DNA from: Amycolatopsis jejuensis
GTDB lineage: Bacteria > Actinomycetota > Actinomycetes > Mycobacteriales > Pseudonocardiaceae
DNA length: 64,000 nucleotides
Reading direction: 5' to 3'
Assembly: GCF_000717335.1 (NCBI RefSeq)
Contig: NZ_JNYZ01000016.1
Coordinates: forward strand, 113,565-177,564
Part shown: one piece after another, positions 1-9,223 of the stretch
Numbering within the stretch: the stretch's first letter is position 1
Layout: each line of letters opens with the position of its first letter
Program-made: the position numbers and the translations under genes
The notes under the pieces: generated by a model
What the model was told of the DNA's origin: nothing
What the model saw: the letters and a program-made list of their open reading frames with translations, nothing else
The model's database searches: none

Positions 1-1478
1 TCAGCCCGGCGGTATTCCTCGGCCAGGGCCAACGCGCGAGCACGATTTCCGGCGCGGAGCAAGCCGGCCAGTGCATCGAATCGCTCAGTGTGCACGCGGG
101 CGCGGCGGCGGGCGTAGTCGGCGGCGGAGTCCTTCGTGACCATGAATGCCCAGTCGCTGGACAGGGCCAGCATCGCCTCGGCCACGGCCTGGTCGGCGAC
201 AGCGTCGCGAGAGGTCCCCTCGTACCCGTCGACGAGGTCGAGCAGCCTTGTCTGCAGCGCGGCGTTGTCCTGCACCATGTCGGCGACCTGTTCGCCGTCC
301 CAGACGCGCCAGTCCTTGCCGGACCCCCACGACGACGCCGGAAGGTCGACCCGTTCACCGAGGTGCCCGGCCTCAAGCGCGCCGCGTAGCGTGGTCACCC
401 GGACGCCCGCCTCGGGCAGCGCGCGCAGGATTCCTTCGAGCCATGCTGGACCTTCGTGCCACCAATGGCCGAAAAGTTCCGTGTCGTAGGCCGCTACCAC
501 CAGCGACTCGCGGCCGTGCCGTTCGCGGAGCGATCGCAGCCGCGTGACGACCGTTTCGACGAAATCCTTGACGTGCGAGCCGAGAACGTCCGCGGCGAGC
601 GCCGGGTCATACGGCGATTTGTCTTGTGGTTCAACCGTTTTTCCGGTGACGCGCGACGCCTTCAGCCCGACCTCGTGCGCCCATGTGTGGAAATCCCGGT
701 ACGCCGAGTGCCCTGGGTAGCCCGCTTTCGGCGACCAGACCCGGTACGTGACCTCGAGATCGCGTCCGAAGCACACGACGTCGGATTCGCCGACGGGATG
801 CGCGGACGAAGTGTCACCATGGAGTGAAGGTCCGTCCACGAGGAAGCGTCGCACGCCTGCGTCGTGATAGTCTTGCTCCATTCCCACTGCATAACCACAT
901 TCCGGTGCCCATATACCTTCTTGTGCGTGGCCGACGCGCAGCGCGGTGTCCTCCAAACCTGCATGGAGAGCAAACCGTCGTACCCGCTGGTCCAGCAACG
1001 GCTGGAACGGATGCGCCAGCGGTCCGCCGAGCAGCTCGATCGTGTCACTGTCCACAAGCGACCGAAGAATCGGCGAGAAACCGTGCCGCCAGCGCGTTTC
1101 CAGGTCGTCGGTGGCGTGCGTCGCGGCCTGGTGCTCGGCGGCGGCGAGGTCGCGGAGTAGCGGATCGCCGTGCCAGAGCGTCGATGCGTGCTGCGTGCGC
1201 AGCTGCCAATGGCCGACCCAGTCGTGGCAGGCGCGGATCGCGTACGGGTCGTCGAGCTGCGCGGCGAGGACCGGCGTCATGCCGAGGGTGAGCACGTCGC
1301 GCCGGCCTTCTTCGGCGAAGCGGCGCAACAGGTTCACCACGGGTAGGTACGAATGCGTCCACGCCTGGTACAGCCATTCCTCGCCGACCGGCCAGCTGCC
1401 GTGGTGCGGCAGCCACGGCAGATGGCTGTGCAGGACAAGGCAGAATGTGCCCTCGTGCGCGGAATTCCGGACGTTCAC
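1..1478 (-). CDS. GH57 family glucan-branching-type enzyme (3' end cut by window edge)
   Basis: The frame starts at GTG 1478 and runs off the left edge, giving about 492 residues. The N-terminus has the GH57 motif FCLVLHSHLPWL. Two catalytic motifs are visible: WAPECGY, with the nucleophile Glu near residue 193, and AAYDTELFGHWW, with the acid Asp near residue 332. A helical DUF1957-like C-terminal part follows. Family members are 1,4-alpha-glucan branching enzymes. In mycobacteria the orthologous position (Rv3031) belongs to methylglucose lipopolysaccharide synthesis, so a cytoplasmic role in branching a glucan is likely. The GTG overlaps the stop of the upstream methyltransferase by 4 bp (GTGA), so the two are probably translationally coupled. 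Family and frame are secure; the exact glucan substrate is inferred. Confidence 0.9.
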   Translation of the reverse strand, partial: MNVRNSAHEGTFCLVLHSHLPWLPHHGSWPVGEEWLYQAWTHSYLPVVNLLRRFAEEGRRDVLTLGMTPVLAAQLDDPYAIRACHDWVGHWQLRTQHASTLWHGDPLLRDLAAAEHQAATHATDDLETRWRHGFSPILRSLVDSDTIELLGGPLAHPFQPLLDQRVRRFALHAGLEDTALRVGHAQEGIWAPECGYAVGMEQDYHDAGVRRFLVDGPSLHGDTSSAHPVGESDVVCFGRDLEVTYRVWSPKAGYPGHSAYRDFHTWAHEVGLKASRVTGKTVEPQDKSPYDPALAADVLGSHVKDFVETVVTRLRSLRERHGRESLVVAAYDTELFGHWWHEGPAWLEGILRALPEAGVRVTTLRGALEAGHLGERVDLPASSWGSGKDWRVWDGEQVADMVQDNAALQTRLLDLVDGYEGTSRDAVADQAVAEAMLALSSDWAFMVTKDSAADYARRRARVHTERFDALAGLLRAGNRARALALAEEYRRA

Positions 1479-2248
1479 GGGCGAACCGCCACGGCGACGA
1501 GGTCGAGGCTCGCGTCAAGGTCACGGTCGTGCACGGTGAAATCGTCGGCGCGGATCGCCGCGACGTCTGCGAGGAGGTCGGCGGGCCAAGCGGCCTGTCC
1601 GGGAAGGGAGCCCATCACCACCGCGAGCTGAGCGTCGATGAGCGAGCCGCCATGGCGATTTTCCACCGCCCGAAGGCTTTCCGAGTGGTGCAGCCCGTGC
1701 AGCGTCGCCATGGAGAACCCGGCCGCGCGCAGCAGACCGTCCAGTTCGGACGGTGCCAGCTCGCGAGTGTGGAACGGGTTGAGCGGGGTGTCGCTGTCCG
1801 GCGTGAAGGTGAGCCGGTTCGGGGTCGTCACCAGCAGTTTCCCGCCTGGGCGCAGGACACGAAAACATTCGGCAAGAAAACCGTCCTGGTCCCACAGATG
1901 CTCGATCACCTGGAAGTTCGCTACCACGTCCACCGAGCCGTCCCGGACCGGCAGATACGCGAGATTTGCCCGCGCGACGGCAACGTCCGGATACCGGCGC
2001 GCGACGTGTTCGGTGGTCGGCACGTCGTAGTCCAGCGCGAGCACCTGCCGGGCCTTTCGGGCGATGAGACTCGCGCCGTACCCCTCGCCGCAGCCGGCTT
2101 CGAGAACCATCGCGTCGGCGCAGTGGGGGAGCAGCGCAAAATACGCAGCCTCATGGCGCCGGAACCAGTAATTCTCCTCCGGTAGGCCGGGGACGGTCCG
2201 TTCGCCGGTGAGGTGCAGTGCCTCGGCCCGGGTCGCTGCGTTGGTCAC
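1475..2248 (-). CDS. Class I SAM-dependent methyltransferase
   Basis: A protein of 257 residues with the Rossmann motif I VLEAGCGEGYG near residue 50, an acidic motif II (ALDYD) and a post-motif LRPGGKLLVTTPN. It matches the place of mycobacterial Rv3030 beside the GH57 enzyme, where methylation of a polymethylated polysaccharide is suspected; this function is inferred from position. GTG 2248 is preferred over the upstream in-frame GTG 2272. A minus-strand TAGGGT (2261-2256) ends exactly 7 nt before 2248, the spacing expected for a leaderless mRNA. The stop overlaps the GH57 start. Confidence 0.85.
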   Translation of the reverse strand: MTNAATRAEALHLTGERTVPGLPEENYWFRRHEAAYFALLPHCADAMVLEAGCGEGYGASLIARKARQVLALDYDVPTTEHVARRYPDVAVARANLAYLPVRDGSVDVVANFQVIEHLWDQDGFLAECFRVLRPGGKLLVTTPNRLTFTPDSDTPLNPFHTRELAPSELDGLLRAAGFSMATLHGLHHSESLRAVENRHGGSLIDAQLAVVMGSLPGQAAWPADLLADVAAIRADDFTVHDRDLDASLDLVAVAVRP

Positions 2249-2301
2249 CTGCGCGACCCTAGCGCGTGTCACGTTCCGCGCGGCTGTCTCGTTCCTGCCG
2301 T

Positions 2302-2733
2302 ATGCAACGGACGATCACGCGCATCATCCTGACTCTGCTCGGCCTCTACACCCTGGTGCAGGGACTCTGGCCGCTGCTCGACCCGATGGGCTTCTACCTG
2401 GACTTTCCCGGTTTCCGGCATGGCTGGGTGTCCATGGACGGCCCCTACAACGAGCACTTCATCATCGATTTCGGCGGTCTCAGCCTGGCGCTCGGCGCGA
2501 TGCTGGTCGGCGCCGCAGTGACGGGCACCACAATGGTCGCGCGTCTGGTGTCGGGCGCGGCGCTGCTGTTCGCCGTGCCGCACCTCATCTACCACGCAGG
2601 CCACGTCGGGCACTTTCCGCAGCTCGACCAGGTGCTCATCGTCGGCGGGCTGGCGTTGACCGTGGCGCTGCCGCTCGTCACGCTTCTCGTCCCTGGGCGG
2701 CGAGACGTGGTCAGTTCAGCGGCGACACCGTGA
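2302..2733 (+). CDS. Small four-helix membrane protein, unknown function
   Basis: A 143-residue hydrophobic protein with about four membrane segments, near residues 5-22, 50-70, 75-95 and 110-130. A loop carries His and Tyr residues (LIYHAGHVGHFP). The start ATG 2302 was chosen because the first transmembrane helix begins right after it; upstream in-frame codons lie in the divergent methyltransferase promoter. The last 23 nt overlap the 3' end of the convergent DegV gene. The general pattern resembles DoxX-like or DUF4345-type small membrane proteins, but I cannot assign a family with confidence. Confidence 0.7.
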   Translation: MQRTITRIILTLLGLYTLVQGLWPLLDPMGFYLDFPGFRHGWVSMDGPYNEHFIIDFGGLSLALGAMLVGAAVTGTTMVARLVSGAALLFAVPHLIYHAGHVGHFPQLDQVLIVGGLALTVALPLVTLLVPGRRDVVSSAATP

Positions 2734-3550
2734 TGCTGAGCGCACCCGGGCCGACGTGCGCGCCGATCACAGTGCTCGCGTCGCCCACCATGATCTCTTC
2801 CGCGCCCGGGATCCGCTCCTTCAGCCGCCGGACGACCTCGTTCTCGTCCGAGCCGAAACGGGTCACCGCGAGGTCGACGCGCTGGTCGCCCGCTGCCTTC
2901 ACCGCGAGGTCGACGAGCCGGTTCATCGCCCGTTTGGTTCCGGGCACTCGCGCGAGCGGGCTCACCTGGCCGTTGCGGACAGTGAGCAGCGGCTTGATCG
3001 AGAACGCGCTGCCCAGCATCGACTGGGCGGCACCGATCCGTCCCGATCGCCGCAAGTACTCGAGCGTGTCGACGTAGATCAATTCGGTCGCGCTGCGTAC
3101 TCGCCGTTCAGCGGCATCGAGCACGCGCCCGAGCTTCCCGCCGGCGCCGGCGACGCGCGCCGCCGACACCGCTGCGTACCCGAGGCTCATGCTGGCCGTC
3201 CCGCTGTCGAGGATGTGCACGGGAATCCGGACCTGCTGGGCGGCTTCCCGGGCGGCTTCCACGGTCTGCGAAAGCCGTCCGGAGATGTGCAGGCTCACGA
3301 TCGCCGACGCGCCCGAAGCGGCCGCGTCTTGATAGGTCCAGAAGAAGGCGCCCGGGTCGGGCGGGGAGGTGGTGACCGACGTACCGGACCGCATGGTCTG
3401 GATGAGTTCGCCGCGGTCGAACCGGTGCTCGTCGTCGGTGTGCCCCCCGACGTGCAGCTGGACCTGGACGACGCCGATTCCCCACTGGGCGGCGAGCTTC
3501 CCGGGCAGGCACGAGGTCGAGTCGGTGACTACGGCGATGTGCGCGGACAT
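2711..3550 (-). CDS. DegV family fatty-acid-binding protein
   Basis: A 279-residue protein of typical DegV length. It opens with AVVTDSTSCLP, has a TSVTTSPPDPGAF motif near residue 58 and a LRRSGRIG motif, and ends with HVGPGALSI. DegV (FakB) proteins bind one fatty acid; in Firmicutes they present it to the kinase FakA. No FakA-like gene lies nearby, so the partner is unknown. A TACGCT box (3564-3559, minus strand) ends 8 nt before ATG 3550, suggesting leaderless transcription. The 3' end overlaps the convergent membrane protein gene. Confidence 0.88.
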   Translation of the reverse strand: MSAHIAVVTDSTSCLPGKLAAQWGIGVVQVQLHVGGHTDDEHRFDRGELIQTMRSGTSVTTSPPDPGAFFWTYQDAAASGASAIVSLHISGRLSQTVEAAREAAQQVRIPVHILDSGTASMSLGYAAVSAARVAGAGGKLGRVLDAAERRVRSATELIYVDTLEYLRRSGRIGAAQSMLGSAFSIKPLLTVRNGQVSPLARVPGTKRAMNRLVDLAVKAAGDQRVDLAVTRFGSDENEVVRRLKERIPGAEEIMVGDASTVIGAHVGPGALSITVSPLN

Positions 3551-3793
3551 GCTGCCGGAGCGTAATCCCTGCCGGCCTACAGCCAGTAGGCGACCGTTGC
3601 TCCGATCGGGCGAGCGGCGAACTGGTCGGGCTAACCGGCCGAGTACCGGGACGATGGTCCCATTAGATTGCTCATCCAGGTGAATGCCGTCACCTCGCGA
3701 GGTTTTGCCGCCGGAATGGCCCTAATCTACCGCCCAGTAGAGCACTGTCCCGCGGCCGAGAGCCGGCCCCAACCGGGAGGTCGAAGAAGACCC

Positions 3794-4579
3794 ATGACGA
3801 ACATCGTTGTCCTGGTCAAGCAGGTACCGGACACCTATTCGGAGCGGAAGCTCTCCGGTTCCGACAACACCCTTGACCGCGAATCCGCCGACGCCGTGCT
3901 CGACGAGATCAACGAGAAGGCCGTCGAAGAGGCCCTCAAGATCAAGGAAGCGGGCGAGGGCGAGGTCACCGTGATCTCGGTCGGCCCGGACCGCGCGACC
4001 GACGCGATCCGCAAAGCGCTTTCGATGGGCGCCGACAAGGCCATCCACGTGTCCGACGAGGCGCTGCACGGCTCCGACGCGATCGCCACCGCGAAGGTCA
4101 TCGCCGCCGCGATCGGCAAGGTCGAGGGCTTCGACCTGATCCTGGCCGGCAACGAGGCGTCCGACGGCCGCGGCGCCGCCGTGCCCGCGATCGTGGCCGA
4201 GCTGCTCGGCCTGCCGCAGCTGACCTATGTGCGTCAGCTGAACGTCGAGGGCACCGCCGTGAAGGCCGACCGCGAGACCGAGGACGGCATTACCCACCTC
4301 GAGGCGAACCTGCCTGCGCTGGTGAGCGTGAGCGAGAAGATCAACGAGCCGCGGTACCCGTCGTTCAAGGGCATCATGGCCGCGAAGAAGAAGCCGGTCG
4401 AGACGCTGACCATCGCCGACCTGGGCATCGACGCGGGCGAGGTCGGTCTCGCCAACGCGTGGTCGACGGTCGTCGAGGCCTTGCCGAAGCCGCCGCGCAC
4501 CGCGGGCGAGAAGGTCGAGGACGAGGGCGACGGCGGCTCGAAGGTCGCCGAGTACCTGGTCGCGCAGAAGCTCATCTGA
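3794..4579 (+). CDS. etfB: Electron transfer flavoprotein beta subunit
   Basis: A 261-residue EtfB/FixA protein beginning MTNIVVLVKQVPDTYSE, with the ETF beta signature region around LILAGNEASDGRGAAVP. It forms a heterodimer with EtfA (next gene) and carries electrons from acyl-CoA dehydrogenases towards the quinone pool. The start ATG 3794 follows a GGGAGG ribosome-binding site at about 3775-3780; the upstream in-frame extension to 3668 is not ETF-like. A possible -10 box TAATCT lies at 3723-3728. The gap to etfA is 28 nt, so they form an operon, as for mycobacterial Rv3029c-Rv3028c. Confidence 0.95.
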   Translation: MTNIVVLVKQVPDTYSERKLSGSDNTLDRESADAVLDEINEKAVEEALKIKEAGEGEVTVISVGPDRATDAIRKALSMGADKAIHVSDEALHGSDAIATAKVIAAAIGKVEGFDLILAGNEASDGRGAAVPAIVAELLGLPQLTYVRQLNVEGTAVKADRETEDGITHLEANLPALVSVSEKINEPRYPSFKGIMAAKKKPVETLTIADLGIDAGEVGLANAWSTVVEALPKPPRTAGEKVEDEGDGGSKVAEYLVAQKLI

Positions 4580-4607
4580 GACACGGTTTCGAGGAGGATT
4601 CCGGAAA

Positions 4608-5567
4608 ATGGCTGAAGTACTCGTCCTCGTCGACCATGTCGACGGCGATGTCAAGAAGGTCACGCTCGAGCTGCTGACCGCGGCGCGCGCCCTGGGTGAG
4701 CCGTCCGCCGTCGTGGTGGGCCCGACCGGGACCGCGGCGAAGGCCAAGGAAGCGCTTGCCGGCCACGGCGCGGCGAAGGTGTACGTCGCAGAGGGTGACG
4801 ACGCCTCCGGCTACCTGGTCACCCCGAAGGTGGACGTGCTCGCGAAGCTTGCCGAGCAGGTGTCCCCGGCCGCGGTGCTCGTCGCCGCCAGCGCCGAGGG
4901 CAAAGAGGTCGCCGCGCGGGTCGCGCTGCGGATGGGCTCGGGTCTGCTTTACGACGCGGTCGACGTCAACTCCGACGGCAGCGTGGACCAGTCCATCTTC
5001 GGTGGCGCGTTCTCGGTGAAGGCCAAGGTCGCCAAGGGTGCGCCGGTCATCTCGGTGCGCCCGGGTGCCGTCGAGGCTGAGGCCGCCGATGGCGCGGCGG
5101 CCGAGGAGACCGTCGAGATCCCGGCGCAGGACCCGGCGAAGTCGGCCAAGATCACCGGCATCGAGCCGGTGGTGGGCGGCGACCGTCCGGAGCTGACCGA
5201 GGCATCGATCGTCGTGTCCGGTGGCCGCGGCGTCGGGTCGGCGGAGAAGTTCGACGTCGTCGAGAAGCTGGCCGACTCGCTCGGCGCGGCCGTCGGCGCG
5301 TCCCGCGCAGCCGTCGACTCCGGGTACTACCCGGCGCAGTTCCAGGTCGGCCAGACCGGCAAGACGGTGTCGCCACAGCTGTACATCGCGCTCGGCATTT
5401 CCGGCGCGATCCAGCACCGCGCCGGCATGCAGACGTCGAAGACGATCATCGCCGTCAACAAGGACGCCGAGGCGCCGATCTTCGAGATCGCCGACTTCGG
5501 GGTGGTGGGTGACCTGTTCAACGTCGCGCCGCAGCTGACCGAGGCTGTGGAGAAGCGCAAGGGCTGA
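4608..5567 (+). CDS. etfA: Electron transfer flavoprotein alpha subunit
   Basis: A 319-residue protein with an N-terminal ETF domain ([13 protein letters not shown]) and the C-terminal FAD-binding domain. The FAD signature includes [10 protein letters not shown] (about residue 205), [17 protein letters not shown] and [13 protein letters not shown]. It partners EtfB. A GGAGG site lies 10 nt before ATG 4608. Length matches the family. A strong hairpin just after the stop ends the operon. Confidence 0.95.
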   Translation: MAEVLVLVDHVDGDVKKVTLELLTAARALGEPSAVVVGPTGTAAKAKEALAGHGAAKVYVAEGDDASGYLVTPKVDVLAKLAEQVSPAAVLVAASAEGKEVAARVALRMGSGLLYDAVDVNSDGSVDQSIFGGAFSVKAKVAKGAPVISVRPGAVEAEAADGAAAEETVEIPAQDPAKSAKITGIEPVVGGDRPELTEASIVVSGGRGVGSAEKFDVVEKLADSLGAAVGASRAAVDSGYYPAQFQVGQTGKTVSPQLYIALGISGAIQHRAGMQTSKTIIAVNKDAEAPIFEIADFGVVGDLFNVAPQLTEAVEKRKG

Positions 5568-5580
5568 CGTTTCCCTTCGG

Positions 5581-5616
5581 AAGGCCGCCGCGTGCTTGGC
5601 TTGCGGCGGCCTTTCG
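5581..5616 (+). terminator. Terminator of etfBA
   Basis: A perfect 11-bp inverted repeat, AAGGCCGCCGC (5581-5591) and GCGGCGGCCTT (5603-5613), with an 11-nt loop. It begins 13 nt after the etfA stop. The 3' arm ends in TTT, so it looks like an intrinsic terminator with a short U-tract. Confidence 0.8.
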
Positions 5617-5860
5617 CGTATTCGGGCCTTCCGACCGGGGTCGGCTCTCGAGCGTTCGGGGCAGCTCCGGCATCTTGGCGGTCGACCCTCCAGCGCTCGG
5701 AATCGCTTTGGCCTCCTCTCGGCGACCGTGTTCAAAGGTGGATTCGGCAGCGTCTCCACAGCCTGAGAAGAACCTGAGAACCGGCAATTAACTCAACGTG
5801 CACTGATCGGTCATCGATTGGCACTCTCCGCGGTTTCATGGTGGCAGGTACACCTTGACC

Positions 5861-6643
5861 ATGACGTCGTCACAGCTCCTCGTCAGCACTGATCAGGCGG
5901 GTGCCGACCTCCCGGCCGGCGCGCCGCGGTATTCGCTTCTCGTCGCCCATGGAAACGACGAAGTGGTTGCCGCGCAGAAGCTGCGGTACCGGGTATTCGC
6001 CGAGGAGATGGGGGCGCGGCTGCATTCCCCGGAACCCGGCCGGGACGTCGACTACTTCGACGAGTTCTGCGACCATCTCGTCGTCCGCGACGACAACACC
6101 GGCGAGATCGTCGGCTGCTACCGCATGCTTCCGCCGGAACGCGCCGCGCAGGCCGGAAAACTCTATTCCGACAGCGAATTCGACCTGACCGCACTCGCCA
6201 CGCTGCGGCCGTCGCTCGTGGAGACCGGACGATCCTGCGTCCACCCGGACCACCGCAGCGGCGCCGTCGTGAGCCTCGTGTGGGCGGGAATTGCGCGCTA
6301 CATGCTGCTGTCCGGCCACCGCTACCTCGCCGGTTGCGCCTCGGTTCCGCTGACCGAAGGCGGAAGCTACGCGGCAGGCGTCTGGGATGTGTTGCGTACC
6401 AAGCATCACGCGGACGAGTCACTGCACGTGTCACCGCTGAACCCTTGGGAGCCGGGGGAGATCCCGCGCCCCGACCGGGCGATGCTGCCACCGCTGATCA
6501 AGGGTTACGTGCGGCTCGGCGCCAAGGTCTGCGGCCCGCCCGCACTCGACGCGGACTTCGGCGTCGCCGACTTCTTCGTCCTCCTCGACCTCCAACAGGT
6601 CGACGAGCGTTACCTGAAGTTCTTCCTTGGAGTGCAGGCATGA
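5861..6643 (+). CDS. OlsB-like GNAT N-acyltransferase
   Basis: A 260-residue protein of the PF13444 type. The core includes LRYRVFAEEMGA near residue 45, DYFDEFCDHLVVRD, IVGCYRMLPPE and ETGRSCVHPDHRSG. These are typical of ornithine-acyl-ACP N-acyltransferases (OlsB) and of the mycobacterial neighbour Rv3027c. An OlsA/PlsC-like acyltransferase overlaps its end, so a lyso-ornithine lipid or other N-acyl amino acid product is plausible but inferred. ATG 5861 is preferred to TTG 5855; an imperfect -10 (TACACC) lies 6 nt before it. Confidence 0.85.
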   Translation: MTSSQLLVSTDQAGADLPAGAPRYSLLVAHGNDEVVAAQKLRYRVFAEEMGARLHSPEPGRDVDYFDEFCDHLVVRDDNTGEIVGCYRMLPPERAAQAGKLYSDSEFDLTALATLRPSLVETGRSCVHPDHRSGAVVSLVWAGIARYMLLSGHRYLAGCASVPLTEGGSYAAGVWDVLRTKHHADESLHVSPLNPWEPGEIPRPDRAMLPPLIKGYVRLGAKVCGPPALDADFGVADFFVLLDLQQVDERYLKFFLGVQA

Positions 6644-7536
6644 GCCACGCCTGGATGCCGACGTCTCCATGCGGCGACGCCTGCCTGACGGAAGGCGCGC
6701 CAACTGTCGCCCTGCCCCGCAGGATCTTGCGTTACACCGCAGCAGCCTCGGTGGTCTTCACTGCGCTGTTGATCATACCTGCGTTGCTCGTGGTCCGTGG
6801 CCGAAGCCGGGAACGCTTGCTACGCCGGATTTTCCGCTCGGTCCTGAGGGCATTCGGCGTGCGCTTGTCCGTCGTGGGCGGCGCGGACTTCCTCTCCGCC
6901 CCAGCCGGCCGAGGCGCCCTCGTGGTCAACAACCACATCTCGTGGCTGGACATCATCGCCATCAACGCGCTGCGCCCGATGCGTGCGCTCGCGAAGAGCG
7001 AAATCGCCTCCTGGCCGGTGCTGGGAACCCTCGTCCGCCGCGGCGGCAGCATCTTCCTGGACCGCAATCGCTTGCGCACCCTGCCGGACACCATGTCTCG
7101 CCTGGCCGACAGCCTCCGCGCCGGCGCTCTCGTCAACGTCACCCCCGAAGGCACGACCTGGTGCGGCCTGGCGTCCGGCCGCTTCACCACGGCGACGTTC
7201 CAGGCCGCCATCGACGGCGGCGTCCCGGTCCGCCCGATCGCATTGCGATACCGCCTGGCCGACGGCCGCGAGACCAGCCAGCCCGCGTTCATCGGCCCGG
7301 AGTCGCTCATCGCGTCCCTGCGCCGGGTCGCCGCACTACGTGGTCTGGTCCTTGAGGTGCACGTATGCCCCGAGATCGCTCCCGGCCGAGCGGACGACCG
7401 CCACTCGCTCGCGGCCCTCGCCGAATCCGCGGTCCACTCGGCCCTCGGCACGGTCCGCATCCCGCCGCAACGCCGTCGCCGGGTCCGGGTCCGGGTCGAC
7501 CGTTCGACTTCCTCCTCCCACTCGGTGATGCACTGA
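6640..7536 (+). CDS. PlsC/OlsA-like 1-acyl-glycerol-3-phosphate acyltransferase
   Basis: A 298-residue acyltransferase with an N-terminal membrane helix (about residues 32-52). It has the catalytic block NHISWLD (variant of HX4D, near residue 93), the IFLDRN motif and VTPEGTT (variant of FPEGTR). It transfers an acyl chain to a hydroxyl group of a lipid at the membrane. ATG 6640 overlaps the OlsB-like stop (ATGA), so the two are translationally coupled, matching Rv3027c-Rv3026c order. The C-terminus ends in an Arg-rich tail. With its neighbour it resembles the OlsB/OlsA pair; the alternative is ordinary phosphatidic acid synthesis. Confidence 0.88.
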   Translation: MSHAWMPTSPCGDACLTEGAPTVALPRRILRYTAAASVVFTALLIIPALLVVRGRSRERLLRRIFRSVLRAFGVRLSVVGGADFLSAPAGRGALVVNNHISWLDIIAINALRPMRALAKSEIASWPVLGTLVRRGGSIFLDRNRLRTLPDTMSRLADSLRAGALVNVTPEGTTWCGLASGRFTTATFQAAIDGGVPVRPIALRYRLADGRETSQPAFIGPESLIASLRRVAALRGLVLEVHVCPEIAPGRADDRHSLAALAESAVHSALGTVRIPPQRRRRVRVRVDRSTSSSHSVMH

Positions 7537-8039
7537 CGTCGGAATGCCTGGTCAGGCTGGCGCTGGGAGGAGTTGCCGTTTTTCGGCGACGCCTCGGGTC
7601 GGTCGCGTTCGTCGTCGTGCGGCCGTCCCCGCGGGCTGCCATCGAGACCGACGGCGATGGAACTGGCGGCCATCGAGACCGACGGCGATGGAACTGGCGG
7701 CCATCGAGACCGACGGCGATGGAACTGGCGGCCATCGAGACCGACCGCCATCGAGACCGACGGCCATCGAACCAACAGCGATCGAACCCGTGGGGCGATC
7801 GAAGCTAGCCGTAGCAAAGGCAGGCCCCAACCGAGGTCGACGATCCACAGCGGCCCGAGGGCAGCTGAGACCGACCGCCCCGGAATCACCCGCCCAGGAT
7901 CCTCGCCGCTCAGCGGCAACCGCCGTCAGCCAGGTCCTAGCCGCTGAGCGGCAACACCCAGGCCCAGCCGCCACGGACCGGCCCCGCCGGGATCAACCGA
8001 CCGGCGCGAACACGATCAACCTTAGCCGGACCACAGTAG
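7537..8039. other. Gene-free gap with palindromes and a 31-bp tandem repeat
   Basis: No credible gene was found. The gap holds three copies of the dispersed GTYGCC-N7-GGCRAC palindrome at 7572-7590, 7902-7920 and 7937-7955, and a 31-bp tandem array at 7638-7770. Short reading frames here cross the array in several phases and have no family features. The two flanking genes, the PlsC-like gene and the oxidoreductase gene, converge on the gap. Confidence 0.75.
7638..7770. repeat. 31-bp tandem repeat with internal hairpins
   Basis: Three exact 31-bp units start at 7638, 7669 and 7700. A partial copy at 7731 decays into 16-bp pieces beginning GCCATCGAGACCGAC. Each unit contains CCATCG and CGATGG arms ten bases apart, so each can fold into a small stem. 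The period is not a multiple of three, which argues against coding. Confidence 0.9.
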
Positions 8040-8945
8040 TCAGGAAACGGCAATAGTCAGCTTCCCGCCAGGGTGCCCACCTTGGCTCTCCTCCTGGGCC
8101 GCAGCGGCTTCCGCCAATGGGTAACTCTTCCCCTGCGCGATCCGCAGTCCACCCCGTACCTGGCTGAGAATCTCGTGCAGAACCTCGGTCGTTTGCCCTT
8201 CCTGCCCGCCGGAAGAAAAGGGCAGCCCGAGCTCGAATGCGGCCGCGTCGGCGATGGTCACCACGCGGTCCGCAGACCCGCGTAATTCGACTGATTCCGG
8301 TAATACGCCATGACCCGACGTGTCGAATACCGCGTCGACCGGTCGATCCGCCACTTCCCGGACTCGCTCAGCCCACCCATCGCCGTAACGCACCGGAATC
8401 GCGCCCAGTTCTTTCACCTCATCGAGATTCCGTTGACCAGCCGAACCGATCACCGTCACACCCCGCGCGACTGCGATCTGTGTCGCTAATCGCCCCACAG
8501 CGCCACTCGCGCCATGGATGACCAGCAGCTCACCTGCCTTCACGTCAAGCAGACGCAACACGCGCAACGCCGTTTCGCCAGCCACCGGCAACGCCACCGC
8601 GTCGTCCCACGACAGGTCCGCAGGCTTGCGAATCAGTGTTCCGCCGAGCGCGAACTCCGCGTACGGGCCGGTCGCCGACCACCCGAACACTTCGTCTCCG
8701 ACGCTCAACTCGGCCCCATCACCAGCTGCATCGACGACTCCGGAGACCTCAAGACCTGGAATCTGCGGCTTCTCGAGGGCAGCGCCGCCCGCCATGGCTC
8801 CCGAACGGATCTTCCAGTCGATCGGGTTGACGCCCGCCCGCCGCACCGCGACCCGCACCTGCCCGGGCCCAGGCTCAGGCACCGGGACGTCGTTCAGCTG
8901 CAGCACTTCGGGCCCGCCATATTCGGCAAGAGTGATGGCTCGCAT
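8040..8945 (-). CDS. NADP-dependent zinc-independent quinone oxidoreductase-like protein (MDR family)
   Basis: A 301-residue medium-chain dehydrogenase/reductase. It has a GroES-like N-terminus (MRAITLAEYGGPEVLQL, VRRAGVNPIDWKIRSG) and a Rossmann domain with IHGASGAVGRLATQIA near residue 150. Structural-zinc cysteines are absent, as in quinone oxidoreductases. It probably reduces quinones or enones with NADPH. ATG 8945 has an AAGGAG site 15 nt upstream (8966-8961); the in-frame GTG ten residues upstream sits too close to it. Confidence 0.88.
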   Translation of the reverse strand: MRAITLAEYGGPEVLQLNDVPVPEPGPGQVRVAVRRAGVNPIDWKIRSGAMAGGAALEKPQIPGLEVSGVVDAAGDGAELSVGDEVFGWSATGPYAEFALGGTLIRKPADLSWDDAVALPVAGETALRVLRLLDVKAGELLVIHGASGAVGRLATQIAVARGVTVIGSAGQRNLDEVKELGAIPVRYGDGWAERVREVADRPVDAVFDTSGHGVLPESVELRGSADRVVTIADAAAFELGLPFSSGGQEGQTTEVLHEILSQVRGGLRIAQGKSYPLAEAAAAQEESQGGHPGGKLTIAVS

Positions 8946-9185
8946 CTCGGTTTGCACGCTCCTTAGGTTCCGCACTGGCGTTCCGCTCCTCCAATTTCAA
9001 GCCAACCGCACTCCGGCGCATTCCGAACTGCCGGGGTCAAGACGCGTGCACCCGAGGGATTCGTTCCAGTATTGGGGCGACATTGGGATCCCTCGTCGCC
9101 GATTTCCGGCCAGCGGCCTTTAGCATCCTGTCCGCTTCCCCATGCATGGCTACGGATTGGAATGACAGGTTCCTGACACGCGGAC

Positions 9186-9216
9186 TTGACCTCCACCGGA
9201 CTGGAGGTTGCAGGCT
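9186..9216 (+). promoter_or_regulatory. MerR-type operator/promoter of the MFS gene
   Basis: A -35 box TTGACC (9186-9191) and a -10 box CAGGCT (9211-9216) are separated by 19 bp, the long spacer typical of MerR-activated promoters. Inside it lies a perfect 7-bp inverted repeat, ACCTCCA (9189-9195) and TGGAGGT (9202-9208). The -10 ends 7 nt before ATG 9224, so the transcript would be leaderless. No MerR gene is adjacent; the regulator must be elsewhere. Confidence 0.75.
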
Positions 9217-9223
9217 CGCAGGC

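Noticed and set aside
7638..7770. 31-bp tandem repeat as a CRISPR array
   Set aside because: There are no variable spacers between units; the copies are head-to-tail, and no cas genes are present.
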